From the NCBI GenBank assembly GCA_023897205.1, contig JAHWDD010000004.1, forward strand, positions 4,526,001 to 4,590,000: a DNA stretch of 64,000 nt, given 5' to 3'. Below, one piece after another: positions 1 to 12,940 of this stretch. A model generated the notes under the pieces. The model ran no database searches and was not told the origin of the DNA. It saw only the letters and a list, made by a program, of their open reading frames with translations. How positions within the stretch are numbered: position 1 is the stretch's first letter; the number at the start of each line of letters is the position of its first letter. The position numbers and the translations under genes are program-made. The DNA comes from Exophiala sp. HKRS030. Its lineage: Eukaryota > Ascomycota > Eurotiomycetes > Chaetothyriales > Herpotrichiellaceae.

Positions 1-709
1 CTCACATCTGTTGCTCTCGAGCTCTTTGTTGGTCGGGATGGATGTTTTACAACCGACACCACTCTGCCATATGGCGTATGTGACCTTGCTCTTAGCCTGA
101 GGTAGGTGAGGTATTGTAAAACCCGCATAGAAGAGGAGGTCAATCAAGGTATCAATCAACTCTTCAGCAAGCGGCTTGGCTTCTTCGAACTCCTGCTCTT
201 CGCCGTCCTGTTCTTCAATGTCGCCACGCTGGTTGTCATCGAATAGTATCTCGCCAGCCACTTGCGCCTTCCGCGTCCGACGGCGGCGCATGCCCCAAAA
301 GAACCTCTCTTCCCATTCTGCCAGTGGCTCCGCCTCGTATACGTAGGGTAATAGTCTAGTTAGAACTCGTATGCAATTTAGGGCATCTCGTTCCGGCGCG
401 AGGTCGGGATCTGGAAACGAGGGATGGTTCTTCAGCACATTGAGGCGGGATGTCACCGCCAGAATCAGGGTCTCGAGGTTCTCAAGGGCTGAGTCTCGGG
501 CTCTGCGGATGTCGCTATGTGAGAAGAGACTGAATACATCCTCGACCGACTCTGGTAATTCCCAGAACTAGATTCGTCAGTAAGCTTTCTCTTGCACCAT
601 GTAGGCAACCTACTCCTGTCCAATATGGATCATTGGCGGGGATGTTCCTCTCTTCGGAGAGTTTGAAGATCCCCTGCTTGAACACGAGCTTGGACTCTGA
701 GGCACCCAT
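1..709 (-). CDS. HID1: HID1 family protein (N-terminal part, runs off left edge)
   Basis: The N-terminal 221 residues of a Hid-1/Dymeclin-type protein. HID1 proteins are peripheral Golgi proteins needed for trans-Golgi and dense-core vesicle sorting; the fission yeast relative is Ftp105. Two exons are visible: 709-614 and 567-1, joined by a 46-base intron (GTAGGT...CTAG) so that TGG ACA GGA continues into TTC TGG GAA. The protein begins MGASESKL, which fits the N-myristoylation pattern (Gly2, Ser6) known for this family. It then reads LSEERNIP, FWELPESVEDVFSLF and CIRVLTRLLPYVYE, which are family hallmarks. An acidic loop (DNQRGDIEEQDGEEQEFEE) follows, then LLFYAGFTIP. The frame is open to base 1, so the rest lies to the left of the window. 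Confidence 0.9.
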
Positions 710-1138
710 ACTGGAAAGCGGGCATTGCACGCAGTACTAAGGAAGGACTAGCAGCCACGAAGACCAGTAGCTTCGTGGTGCATTCTGAATCCGGTGAACG
801 AGAGTGAGGTGTTTCAATGGTCGGTTGTGTTACCAGGCGACGCTTAGAACTGACAGTGACAGTGACTGCGCCTTCGTTGCCAAGTGGAGAATGAAATGAC
901 CGATGAATGAATTCGAGGCCAATTCGTCATATTTACATGTGGCTCGCTTCACCATGAATTTGCATTGGATCGTCCGCACATCAAAGTCTTCTATATTAAG
1001 TATTGTCTGAACATGTAGTATACCTTTTGAAGGTAAGTTACGGAGTATATATTGTGAAGGACAGACACAGAGGATCAGACAGCCACCAAATGACGTATTA
1101 CATTTGTCCACCGGCATCATGGCCACCAAGAATACGGC
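710..1138. other. Intergenic between HID1 and the RTA1-like gene
   Basis: This stretch combines the upstream region of HID1 with the downstream region of the RTA1-like gene; both genes are on the minus strand. It holds one copy of the recurring word TACGGAGTA (1039-1047). The short open frames here show no family resemblance and no splice-supported extension. Confidence 0.5.
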
Positions 1139-2272
1139 CTAGACATTCCCGGTGTCTTTTTCTGTTGAAGACTCGTCGCTCACCAGCTCCTCCCGTGTTT
1201 CCTTGTCTGCTCTGTGTTTGGTAAGAGCCGGGAAAAATATGCCAGGATAAATGAACGTCTGAAGCAACGTTGCAAGACCAACCATGCTAACGCAAATGTC
1301 AGAGAGAGGCCAAAACGAGGTATATCAAGAACACCTACCAGCTTTCAGCGCCTATGAAGAGTGCTTGGTTCTGCATAATCGGGTTCCTCCAGCCTGAATA
1401 ACATATGTCAATCACTATGACAACTTCATCTGATCTTTCTACTCACCATTGGCCATTTCCGCGACACGGTAGACGCAACGGACGAATATCACGAGGAATG
1501 AAACCGTGATGGACACGAGAAACACTCGAAACTTTATATCTCGCAAAAGACCTTCGGCGGACGGAGACAGTGGCGTGGCTGATCGGAAACGACGGATCGT
1601 GTAGTCGGTGGTTGCTGCAGCAAAAAGAAGAAGCGTCAAGACCTGCCAGGCAATACCGGAGATCATTAGTCGGTCCCCAACGTCGCGGAAACTTTCGTCG
1701 TCGCCAGCCGAGCCTGCAATTCCTCCTCCAGCTGCTTGAAGGGCTGTCTGTTGTCAGAGAGAGCACATTGACACAAACCGGAGAATAGCATGAGCTTTAT
1801 ACACAGCCCAGACAGTCCGATGGAATGACATACTAAGTGCAGCAATATCTGCCGAGATGAAGGCCCAAGTATACCATTTCGGTCGGATCCTTGACCATTC
1901 TCTTCCAAACTGCAAGACAAGATGTTTGAGGATCAGATAGAGCGCAGCTGAGTTGAGGGCTGGCGAGAATGTGAGGCAGCATATTTGTATCTGAAATCCG
2001 ATCGTGTCGAAAGGATTATTGTGCATGAGGCATCTGCCTATATAGCCAATGCAGGAGGACAAGCAGGCCAGGCACATTGCAAGCATGTAGCTCCAGGAGC
2101 GATATCGCCAGCCAAGGATGAAGTTGATGATGAAGCAGGTGCCGAAGAGTGCGGCAAAGAAAGCATTGCTGGCGAGTATGGGATAGTAGCCGTAGATCGA
2201 GGCTTTGACTGGACACGCTTCGGAAACAGAGTCACAATCAAGTGGATTGACATGATATGGGTTGACAGCCAT
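1139..2272 (-). CDS. RTA1-like multi-pass membrane protein
   Basis: A member of the fungal RTA1 family (Rta1, Rsb1, Pug1 relatives), seven-helix membrane proteins linked to lipid translocation and resistance to toxic compounds. Four exons: 2272-1834, 1743-1447, 1393-1339 and 1286-1139, giving 312 residues. The first intron (1833-1744) joins IAAL to TLQAAGGG, the signature helix of the family. Other family features are YGYYPILASNAFFAALFG, the GYIGR motif, FQIQICCL and RIRPKWYTWAFISADI. The chosen start gives a short extracellular N-terminus with two Cys residues (PLDCDSVSEACP), usual for the family. An in-frame ATG at 2443 would add 57 residues with a hydrophobic stretch that could act as a signal peptide; I consider it less likely. 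The substrate cannot be inferred. Confidence 0.85.
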
Positions 2273-3722
2273 TTCGTTGCCGCAGGTTCCTCTGGCGAGT
2301 GCAATGCTGGAAATGGTACAAATAGGTTGAGCTCTCGTTCTCCTTTGGATCTGTGGATTGTGTTGCAGAGAGCAGGCTGCAACCAAGAAGGGGGAGAAGA
2401 AGGAAACATATAGGAGACACTGATCAAACCGTATAAAACCCACCTGGCTCTAAGCAACAAGCACAGCAACCCGTCATCAAATCAACATAAGACAATGGAT
2501 AGCCCCGTCGCCAAGCACACGCAGAGAGAGAACTCACGAGTACGATACGTTGGAACTGATCCATCCGCAGCAACACTCGATATTGGCAGCTCGCGCAAAA
2601 GGACATTTTGGGAATAGAAGGTGGAATTGTCCAAGCAAGACAGCTTTGGTATCGACCCAACGTCATGACTTAAAAGCGGCTCGCAAGCTGTGGTCGGGCT
2701 TGGTGAAACGTGGGAGACTCAACCATTCTTGCCCCGTGCTCCAAGGCAGAATGAAAAGGAAAAGGTTTTCAGTGGACGTGCAGGCGGGAGATGGCACATA
2801 CTGAAACTCGATGGAGAGAAAGTTCGATATAATACCGGCATCATCGAAGGACATAAAGAGTAGTTCTATGAAAGTAGCCTTGCGCAGCCAAAGGAGGCCA
2901 GGTCGCGCTAGTCCCAATCGAGGCTCCTGCGCGAGCCATACGGCCGCAAGACGCCATTGGCCTCGCAGTACCTACTCGTATCACTTGGGATTGTCTTGCG
3001 AGTAAATCACCAATTCATCGAATGAGGGCCGGAGGAGGAAGGTTGTTCTTGGGTTCCTGTTTATTAGCACTCGGAAGTGTTTTGGCTTGTGCTAGAGAGT
3101 TGCCAGCGCTTGCATCTCGCATGCTCAGAAATCAACTCCGACAGCCGGTTCGGAACAACATTTCTGCGGGCGTCGAACCATTGCTCGACCTCAGTTGCTC
3201 CGTGGAAGCGGCTCCGACGCGGTTCCTGGCAACCAGATTTACCAGGGGATCAACCACAGGTTGTGTTACTTAGGTACGAGCATTATATGATTTTGTACCC
3301 CGTACGGAGTAAACAACTAATCAACAAATCGAATCTGACGGGGTACCCCATGAGTAAGCGGAATATATGCTTCAAACCGAGTACCTTCGTACGCGTACGG
3401 TGAAGCAAGCTGTGAGCCGTAGCGATTGTACCTCGGCTCATGCCTGACAATGGTCGCTTGCAACACTGCGGCCGTTGTGCACAAGAAACACCTCGGGTCA
3501 ATCTGTAATGCAATACCTCCGTGTGACTTTTGGTTATTATATTGTCATTTCTAGGAGCCGACCGTACATGGCATCTTTGTGATCTTTTCCTTTATATCCA
3601 CTGTCACTGCCGCCGTCGTTCGATTTTACTCAGTTCCGCTAGACTTTTGCGCCGTGCCAGTTCGCTAGAAGTGTTACAGAGAGAGAGAGACCCGACCGTG
3701 TCAACCCTGCGCAGGCACAACC
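2273..3722. other. Divergent intergenic region, RTA1-like gene / nitronate monooxygenase
   Basis: About 1.45 kb between two divergently transcribed genes. It contains a TACGGAGTA word (3303-3311) and a short GA run just before the monooxygenase start. The part next to the RTA1-like gene (2273-2443) is open in that gene's frame and may be its 5' end. I see no further gene. Confidence 0.5.
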
Positions 3723-4846
<1,124 letters not shown>

Positions 4847-5369
4847 AAGAAGTCATCGACAAATGGATAGGAGAATACAGCATAAATAGAGTTGGAGAGT
4901 AGATGTATCCTCTTTTTGACCTTGTCTTTTGGCCTAGATGTACCGAGTAGCTCAAGAAAGATCAAAGAAACACTGTTTAAAATTCTCGATGAAACTGAAA
5001 TTGTAAACACAATTGAAGAATCTTGCAACGAGAGGGCGGTTCCAACATCTAGGCATCGTCTCAAATATTTGTTGGCAATATTGGTTGACTGTACATTTTT
5101 AGTTTTTTATGTTGACCAAGGCGAATCATTGCCGCCATGGCACTCCTAATGACATCTTTGACGCCTCGAATCTTTCCCAAATCGCTATACACAAGGCAGG
5201 TCGAGCTATTCTATAAAGCTCACGTTTACCATTTGAACCAGAGAGAAGGCACCTCTTTCTCTTCCGTCGCTCTTTGTGGCCTTCCGTTTTGTCCAGCCAT
5301 TCTGAAACTCGGCTGGCTGTTGTCAGGCCACATGCTTCCACATCCTCGTTGTAGCTGTACCACTTACAC
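4847..5369. other. Convergent 3' region between nitronate monooxygenase and nuo78
   Basis: 523 bases holding the 3' ends of two convergent genes. The minus-strand frame that passes through it is only a read-through of the nuo78 exon in the wrong frame past its real splice site. It contains the variant word TACCGAGTA at 4941-4949. I see no gene. Confidence 0.5.
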
Positions 5370-7694
5370 CTAGCCGTAGGAGACTCTCGCATCTGGCTCG
5401 CCTGGTGCAAGATAGTTTGTGTGAGGGTCGCCACTTTCCTTGGCCGCAGAGCAGCGGGCCATGGTAGGCGAGCTACAAGCATTCTTGTTAGCAAATGACA
5501 TAATCGGAGAAAAAGGGGGCTAGTGTCATACCTTCTTGAAATAACATCAGTCTGGTAGAAGTCCTTGATGGGGTTCTTCAATGGCTCATTGGTTGCCTTG
5601 GCTCCTTTGTGTGCATCCACAAGCTGAACCTTGCTCAGACTTGAAAGAGCACTCTCCTCAACGTGATCATATCGCCGGAGGGTTGGGCTGACCTCCTCCA
5701 TGCGGTCTCTCAATACTTCTAGGTCATCATAAGGTAAGGGTACTCCTAAAAATTCTGAGGCGGCACGAATGATCTTCCAGTCAGTTCTTGCGGCACCAGG
5801 CAATGAAACAGCGGTGCGAGTAATTTGTACTCGTCCTTCTGTGTTGACATAGGTGCCGGACTTCTCGGTATATGCTGCTGCGGGTAGAATGACATCAGCG
5901 AGCTGAGCGCCAGTCTCGCCGTGGTGACCTTGATACACAACAAAGGCATCCTTGGGAATGTCTGCCTGGGAGATCTCATCCGCACCCAGCAGCCAAACCA
6001 TCTTCGCTTTAGTCTCGGCAACCTTCTTTGACGGCGTGACGAAGCCAACTTCGTATGCACCGGCTCTGGAAGCTGCACGCTGGAGGACGTTGTAGCCTTG
6101 CCACTCAGGAGTGTTGAAGTTGGCTTGGTGCTTCTCGACAAAAGCTCCCACGGTCTCGAAGATGGAAGCAGCATCGGCATGTTCCGCAACGGCGCTACCA
6201 AGAATGATCATGGGCTTCTTAGCAGAAGCCAACTTCTTGCCAAAATCTCCTGAAAAAGCCTTCTTCACAGCAGCTGCGTCCTGGCCGAGGTTGTTGTACT
6301 GGAAGGTACTCTTGAAGTCTTCGCCAATAAAGCCGATATCAATCGGTGAGCGCATCCATTGCTTTCGAATTCTGGCGTTCAACACAGCTGCCTCCCATCT
6401 TGGGTTGCTGCCGATGATAAGCATGCAGTCTGCGTCTTCGACACCAAAGATCTTAGAGTTGAAGAGGTAATTGGCTCGAACATCGACTCCGTGTGCGACT
6501 GGTTCGTTACCACGAGGTTGATCAAGAGCGAGGTTTTCTGAGTTCAGTCTGTTGGCAAGATCCTTCATAGCAACCAGCGATTCGACCTCCATGAGATGTC
6601 CGGCGATTGCCTTGAATTCGTTCTCCGCAGGTTTGAGCTTGAGGTAAGCATTGCCGATTTCGGTCAAAGCTTGTTCCCATGTGGCTGGCTGGAACTGGCC
6701 GTCTTTTCTGATGAGTGGTGTTGTTAATCTTTGCGTCTTCAACCCATCCAATGCGAATCGCTGCTTATCATCAATCCATTCTTCGTTGATGTCGTCGTTC
6801 AATCTGGGTAGGATTCTCTTGACCTCTAGACCTCTTGCATCCACTCTGATGTTCGAACCCATGGCATTCAGAACGTCAATGGACTCGAATTTGGTGAGCT
6901 CCCACGGTCTGAAGCTAAAAGCGCCAGGCTTGGGTAGCAGGGCACCAACGGGGCAAAGATCCGCCACGTTACCTGACAACTCTGTATCCAGATTTCTTTC
7001 GAGGTATGTACCGATTTCTAAGCCGTTGCCTCTTCCTGTAGATCCCAATTCTGGCGCTCCAGCAATTTCATTGGCGAATCGGACACATCTCGTGCAGTGG
7101 ATGCATCTGTTCATCGAAGTCTTGATCAAAGGTCCAATATTTTTATCCTCCACCGCACGCTTGCCAGTAATTTCGTGGAAACGGCCTCGGTCTGCACCAT
7201 ATCTCATGGACTGATCTTGTAAATCACACTGGCCACCTTGGTCGCAGATGGGACAATCTAGTGGATGGTTGGCGAGGAGGAATTCCATTATACCTTCTCT
7301 TGCTTTGTGTGTCATGGGTGAATTTGTTTTGACAACCATACCAGGCTGGACGGGCCATGCGCAGGATGCCACCGGTTTAGGAACACGTTCGACTTCGACA
7401 AGGCACATACGACAGTTACCGGCGATGAGGAGTTTTCTGTAACCAATTTGTCAACACGTAGGATACCCGGTCATCGACTGAACCATACTCATGATAGCAG
7501 AATCTGGGGATCGTGACACCAGCCTTCTCACAAGCTTGGATCAAAGCTGACCCAGCTTCTATTGACACTTTCTTTCCATCTATTGTGAGTTCGACCTCGG
7601 CTGGTCGTCTTGCTGAGGACGCAAATGATCGTGTTGCAGAGGACGACAAGGGCCTCCGGGAGCGCGCAGCGGCGCGAAGAAGCTGAGACCGCAT
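5370..7694 (-). CDS. nuo78: NADH:ubiquinone oxidoreductase 78 kDa subunit (complex I, NDUFS1/NuoG)
   Basis: The large iron-sulfur subunit of the mitochondrial complex I peripheral arm. Three exons: 7694-7489, 7436-5532 and 5472-5370, giving 737 residues. The first 30 residues are rich in Arg, Ser and Ala and lack acidic residues, as expected for a mitochondrial targeting signal. The 2Fe-2S ferredoxin domain follows ([21 protein letters not shown], joined across intron 1). Next come the FeS ligands in CPICDQGGQCDLQDQ and NRCIHCTRCVRFANEIAG, then the molybdopterin-oxidoreductase-like domain (GSNPRWEAAVLNARIRK, GADEISQADIPKDAFVVYQG). The last intron joins DVISRS to SPTMARCSAAK, giving the conserved C-terminus that ends in YG. 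All introns have canonical ends. Length is normal for the family. Confidence 0.96.
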
Positions 7695-9646
7695 ATTGAC
7701 TTGGAAAGCTGGTCTCAGCTATAGATATGGAATGTCGTTGAGGGAGGAGTGGCGTCGACGAGGAGCTCTTGAACTGGAGAGCGCAGCTTTAATGACATTC
7801 GGATCATTGGCACGTAAAGGAATCTCTGTGATTTCTGATTGGCTGTGTGAAGACTTGGCACGATTGGGCGCTGGCTGAGACTACCAGCAAGGTGCTATCC
7901 ATGGGCCAAGTCTCACACGCAGTCCGGTGCTACGAGTACAGCTTCAGTCTTTGATCATAGCGCTCTTGCCGACAACTTCTGCTGGATCCCACGATGATGC
8001 TGATGAGCACCCTAAATGCAAGACCTCTCTCGAAGCCCACAACACAAGTTCGCACATTGCACGCCATACGACTGGTCCCTGCCTAGAAGCCAATACCACC
8101 CATCAATAAGGTGATCTAGGACCTGTGAGGCTCAAACATTCTGATAATGACTACCAGATGCGCGTCACGCTATCAGCATGTCCTTTCGATAAGTCTTGGG
8201 CTTTGAAAAGATGTCTATGCGGGCCATGCAGGACCTCTCGACCTTCTCCAGTCAATCACATTCTCAGCCTTACCAGCACGATTCAGAGCTGCAGCAATCT
8301 CGTCTACTAGGCCGATCATCTGAGACTTTTGAAAGTGATATTACTGGCTGCCAATGCATGTTGTTATTTCTTTTGGCGCCACCTTCACTTTGTGGTTGAT
8401 TATATCGCGTTCGATTGCCCGTTCTTCAAGCCACTATGCAAGCTAGCATTTGACCACCACCACCATCATGGCTTCGCGTTGCTGCTGGTCACGGGCACCC
8501 GCTGCATATGCCTCTCCACCCGACAAGCTCGCGTACAATGGACATTCTGTAAGTCGTGAAAAAAAGACCTATTTCGCTGACAGCTCGTGAAGTAGGCGAT
8601 GTTGGATCGTGGACACCAGAGACAAGAATCCTTTTTTGCCACAAGCCTAATGTTCGGAGAGAGATGACCTAGAGCTGGAACGCAAAAAGTCACCTCTCAA
8701 AGGTATGTTTGACACCGAGAAGGGCCTTGTCTCAGCCAGCTTCGAGCGCTACTGCCTTACCTTGATGATTCGTACAAGTTCCTCCAAGGCATCGTCGCTG
8801 TATGCCCGCGGATATGCAGGGATATTTGGTCGTTCCAAAACTTCGGCGTCGTGTTGTCAGGCCAGGCTTCCGCCTTTTGCATTGCAACTAGAAGCTAGCC
8901 TTCCATGACCCGATCACTGCCTCCACGAATTTCTAGGCTATCTAGTCAAGCTTGCGCCACCATCTCTGCGGCTGACTACTAACAAGGATCGTGCTCCTCC
9001 CAACTCCTTCGCTGGTGAATCTTGTCACAAGGGCAGTTACCACCAATACCTTGTACCATCCCTCACTAAAAGTGGCTCGCAATCAGTCTCGCGAAAGGAG
9101 TGGTCTGATTTGCCTGCTATGAGGCATCTTACTGTAGTGCCAACTATGAAGCCTTACCACTACCACACTTCGGTGCCACAGCCATGAATTCGAGATTCAG
9201 CCTCAGGCGAACCTCCTCAATAACGATAATCCACACCACCATCTTGGATCCTTGGGTTGATTTTACTTGTTGGCCGCGGACCAGCATCCAATACACCCTG
9301 GAGACCTGGATGTACTTTGGTTTTAGTATGATCCCTTGGTATGGTTTCTTCTCTGACTGCAAAAGGACCCAACAAATTCAACCTCCACAGTTCGGCTGTG
9401 TATTCCCTTCAGTATTCTCCTGAATTCGACAACGCCTCCACGGGAGGGGCGTAACATAGCCGCAGAGACTATGAGAGACTATATGCCCTTCTCCAAGGCG
9501 AACTTGCGCCAAGGGCCAATATGTTTCTCTATGGTGTGATGGACTTGAAACATATTTCAGCCGTACCTCTCCCTTCATAAATGTCTTCATTGCGGCAAAG
9601 AAGCTGTCCATTTTCCCACCCTTTTGCTTACAATCGAACTTCCAAG
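7695..9646. other. Gene-poor 1.95 kb stretch
   Basis: No supported gene. The first part is the upstream region of nuo78. From about 8150 to 9580 there are several short plus-strand open frames with protein-like composition (for example around 8209-8330, 8468-8590 and 8705-8908). They sit in different frames, are separated by stops, and have no splice pattern that joins them well. This could be a decayed gene or ordinary spacer. I cannot name a family. No terminal repeats or transposase motifs were seen. Confidence 0.4.
8190..9580 (+). pseudogene. Possible gene remnant, family unknown
   Basis: Plus-strand segments such as MSMRAMQDLSTFSSQSHSQ (about 8209), MASRCCWSRAPAAYASPPDK (about 8468) and, in another frame, ASFERYCLTLDDSYKFLQG (about 8736-8790) look like short coding stretches. 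They are interrupted by stops and need frame changes to connect. This is weak evidence; the stretch may simply be non-coding. No function is proposed. Confidence 0.15.
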
Positions 9647-12355
9647 ATGGCTGAGAAATTCAAGGTCGGCGAGAATTATGCTCTCATAGGCACATATGAG
9701 TATGACATGCTTGACGAAGACCAAATTCGTCTGTTGAGGCTCTTTCCCGAGACTAGCCACGGCGGCACCAAGTCACCACTTCAGGGTGAATTACAAACCT
9801 ATCGATTGACAATTCCTGTCATCGAGGCCGCCAAGCAGGAAAATGATGTCGATAACGGATGGGGCTTGGAGGATGCTAAAGTCATCGATGAAGCGCCAGA
9901 GTATGATGCACTTTCTTATACCTGGGAAAATGTTTCGTACAGGAACGAAGATGAAGTGGAGGATTCTTTGGAGAAGAAGACGAAAACCACAGAGGTAATC
10001 AATATCGTCGAAAACGAACAATCTAAAGGCACCATTGTCATCGGCCCCAACCTCGCAAGTGCACTCAGGAGATTCCGGAAAGAGATCGATCCAGAATATC
10101 CATTGTGGCTGTGGATTGATTCTATCTGTATAACACAGAACAGCCCTCGCCATAACACGGAGAAAAGTGGACAGATCCAAAAAATGGCCGACATCTACCA
10201 GGAAGCCACGAAAGTCCGTGTCTGGCTGGGCGAAGAAGACGAGGATAGCAACAAAGCATGCAACTTTATCAAAGAAATCTTGAGTTTCAGGAAGTTCAAT
10301 GAACTATGTCGATCGGCCGAGTTTGCCACAAAATGGAACGCGTTTAGGAACCTCATGCAAAGACCGTGGTTCAAACGTCGGTGGATCGTCCAGGAGGTGG
10401 CTTTCGCACAGCAAGCAGAAGTATATTGCGGTCGCGACAAACTATCCTGGGATGAACTTGCAAGTGCCATGTCATTGTTTGCCACAAAAGGACATGAACT
10501 GCGTAAGATTTTCCAAAAGTCCGAGAAGTACTGTTATAATGCGGATCATCTGGGTGAAATCGATGCATACGGTGCGAAGACTCTGGTAGACACCATCGAA
10601 TCCATGTTCCGAAAGTCCGAGGATGGATATATCATGGAGAATTTGCTCTCGCTTGAGGCGGTTCTCACAAACTTGGCCGCCTTTGATGCACAACGGCCTC
10701 ATGACTATATCTACGCGGTCATGCGCTTATCAAACGATGCAATTCCTGTATCGGAGCTCAGTGCTCGGTCTCCTGTCTGCTCGCCCAAATTGCCCACAGA
10801 AGGGTTTGCACGACATTTAGGAAAACAATCTGGTCAACTGTCCAAGACACCTTTCAGCTCTGACGGACATTACCATCATTCCCCAGAACGCATCAATCAT
10901 TCCCCTGCCGTTCCGACTGTCAACATACCTCATACACCGGATATGAACCCCAATTGGGACGACCTACGTGGAGACCACTCTCGTGGGAGGCCCAGGAGTA
11001 GAACTCCTCCCCACGCAAAGCTCCTAGGGGTGGAGCCACATCGTAGAACAAGGTCGCGTTCGCGTGAGCCTTCACGGGCCGCAGCGAGGAAAGATGCTGA
11101 AAGAGGCTTTCGGATTCCGCCAAAGAACTTTGTCGTCAATTATGAACGAAGCCTCTTTAGCCTTTGCGTTGAGGTCATGAATTTTATCGTGTCAAGAACA
11201 AAGTCGATTGATATGATCTGCAAACCATGGGTGCCGAATCTGAGCGGCGATCAAAGTTTCTTCTCGGCAATCCACGAGATCCATGAGCACGATACTGTCA
11301 CCATGCCCTCATGGATTGCTTCCCTCGACAAGAGAGCATTTTCCTGGAATCCGACGGACAACGGGTACAGCTACAGCAGGATTGCCGCAGATCCACTCGT
11401 CGGCACCCAGTTAAATGGAATGAAGCCGTACAGCGCATCTGGCATTGTGCCAGTTCCAAACGAATACCTTCCATGTGCTGGGTCCAGCAAGCTGGTCGAT
11501 GGAAGAATACTGAAGGCCCATGGATTTGTGCTTGATACCATTGATAAACATGGGTCGCCTGCGCACAATGCTGTGATCCCATCCAAGTGGCTTGAGATTG
11601 TGGACTGGAAGGAAGCAAAGCGACCTTCTCCCGAGATGAGTGCTCCACCTGAGGCTTTTTGGCGAACTCTGGTTGCCAACAGAGCATCATCGGACAGTCC
11701 GAAGCCTCCAGAAGGCCATTGGCGGTTCGCGACTCGGTGGATCTTCACTAGAAGACCCAAAGACGGCAACCTGGACACGGGTGCTTTATTGAGAGACATC
11801 TCTGGTAATGTCGCCACCCCAATCGTTCCGTTCTTGCATCGTCTGCGAGCTGTGATCTGGAATCGGTCACTGATCAAAACCAAGGGGCCGGACCCGCAAT
11901 CTCTTGGATTTCTTGGACTCGCTCCTCCCGATTCCGAGGCCGGCGATATCGTATGTATACTTGAGGGTTGCAGCGTACCGGTTGTCCTGCGACGCAAAAC
12001 ACGAACCCCACACGCCTCGTTGCCCAAAGTCTCCAAGCGTGGAGGGCGTACAAGAGGCTCCCTGCCTCCAGGTGGTGGCGGTATCAAGCCCAACATGCAA
12101 AATACATCGGCCACAATGGCGAGTCAAGACGTTGGTGGCGGCGGCCTCCATGGAAGTCAAGACTCCGAGACACAGCGAGAGCAAATCGAGTACTCGTTCA
12201 TTGGAGAATGCTATATCCATGGCATGATGGACGGCGAAGCATTTGATGTGCAAAAGAGATTTAAACTTGCGAGCAAAGAGTTCCGTATCGGATGTGTGGC
12301 CACGGAATGTAATTGTGACAAGTGTGATCCGACGAAGTCTCGCAAGTCTTCGTAG
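9647..12355 (+). CDS. HET-domain protein (heterokaryon-incompatibility type), gene 1
   Basis: A single-exon gene for 902 residues. The HET domain is marked by EYDALSYTWEN (about residue 85), LWLWIDSICITQ (about 155-165), then ADIYQEATKVRVWLGEED and RPWFKRRWIVQEVAFA. HET domains trigger cell death on contact with incompatible or foreign partners. A long Ser/Pro/Arg-rich, probably disordered stretch (about residues 390-490, with RSRSREPSRAAARK) splits the protein. The C-terminal part contains a second conserved block (GECYIHGMMDGEAF) and ends in a Cys-containing tail (CVATECNCDKCDP). I chose the ATG at 9647 for its better start context; an in-frame ATG at 9581 would add 22 residues. It is convergent with the second HET gene, with 156 bases between the stops. 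Confidence 0.88.
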   Translation: MAEKFKVGENYALIGTYEYDMLDEDQIRLLRLFPETSHGGTKSPLQGELQTYRLTIPVIEAAKQENDVDNGWGLEDAKVIDEAPEYDALSYTWENVSYRNEDEVEDSLEKKTKTTEVINIVENEQSKGTIVIGPNLASALRRFRKEIDPEYPLWLWIDSICITQNSPRHNTEKSGQIQKMADIYQEATKVRVWLGEEDEDSNKACNFIKEILSFRKFNELCRSAEFATKWNAFRNLMQRPWFKRRWIVQEVAFAQQAEVYCGRDKLSWDELASAMSLFATKGHELRKIFQKSEKYCYNADHLGEIDAYGAKTLVDTIESMFRKSEDGYIMENLLSLEAVLTNLAAFDAQRPHDYIYAVMRLSNDAIPVSELSARSPVCSPKLPTEGFARHLGKQSGQLSKTPFSSDGHYHHSPERINHSPAVPTVNIPHTPDMNPNWDDLRGDHSRGRPRSRTPPHAKLLGVEPHRRTRSRSREPSRAAARKDAERGFRIPPKNFVVNYERSLFSLCVEVMNFIVSRTKSIDMICKPWVPNLSGDQSFFSAIHEIHEHDTVTMPSWIASLDKRAFSWNPTDNGYSYSRIAADPLVGTQLNGMKPYSASGIVPVPNEYLPCAGSSKLVDGRILKAHGFVLDTIDKHGSPAHNAVIPSKWLEIVDWKEAKRPSPEMSAPPEAFWRTLVANRASSDSPKPPEGHWRFATRWIFTRRPKDGNLDTGALLRDISGNVATPIVPFLHRLRAVIWNRSLIKTKGPDPQSLGFLGLAPPDSEAGDIVCILEGCSVPVVLRRKTRTPHASLPKVSKRGGRTRGSLPPGGGGIKPNMQNTSATMASQDVGGGGLHGSQDSETQREQIEYSFIGECYIHGMMDGEAFDVQKRFKLASKEFRIGCVATECNCDKCDPTKSRKSS

Positions 12356-12511
12356 TTTGTTATTGTTGGCATAAAATTCTGTGTAGTGTGCTGTTGGCGG
12401 TTTTGAAGGATTGTTTTTCTTGGTAGTCTTACGGGGGAATTTGATGGAATTTATGAGCCATGAAACCAGCTATCTTACATGTAGTATGGAGGTATTCGTA
12501 TTTCATACTGA

Positions 12512-12880
12512 TTAATGATTTGACAAGTCTGCTTTTGATTTTTCAACAACTTCCAATCTCAAACTATAGACGTGTATCTCCTCTCCAGAGATTGAGACTC
12601 GATCGGGCGGTAACGACGCAGAAACAGTCATGGTCCTGTTGGTGTCAATGGTGACGTCCACTTTGTTGGTGAGATCGTGGATCGAGGGCACCTGGAGTTC
12701 CACGTCGGCCCAGTCGACAGAGTCGGCCTGGTGTCGGCCGTCGAAGAGCATCGGGCCCAAGAAGATCATCGGGCGCGAGAGTACTTCGTACACGAAGATT
12801 TTGCATTTGGGTGGTGTCATGCGGTAATCGCACAAGACACAAAGTGGGATAGAATTCCTGTAGTCGCCGCCATAGTCGGT

Positions 12881-12940
<60 letters not shown>

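Noticed and set aside
1754..2443. Start of the RTA1-like protein at 2443
   Set aside because: Possible but gives an unusual 57-residue extension; kept only as an alternative.
5126..5369. Extension of nuo78 past its last exon
   Set aside because: The continued frame has no complex I resemblance; splicing at 5531/5473 gives the conserved C-terminus.
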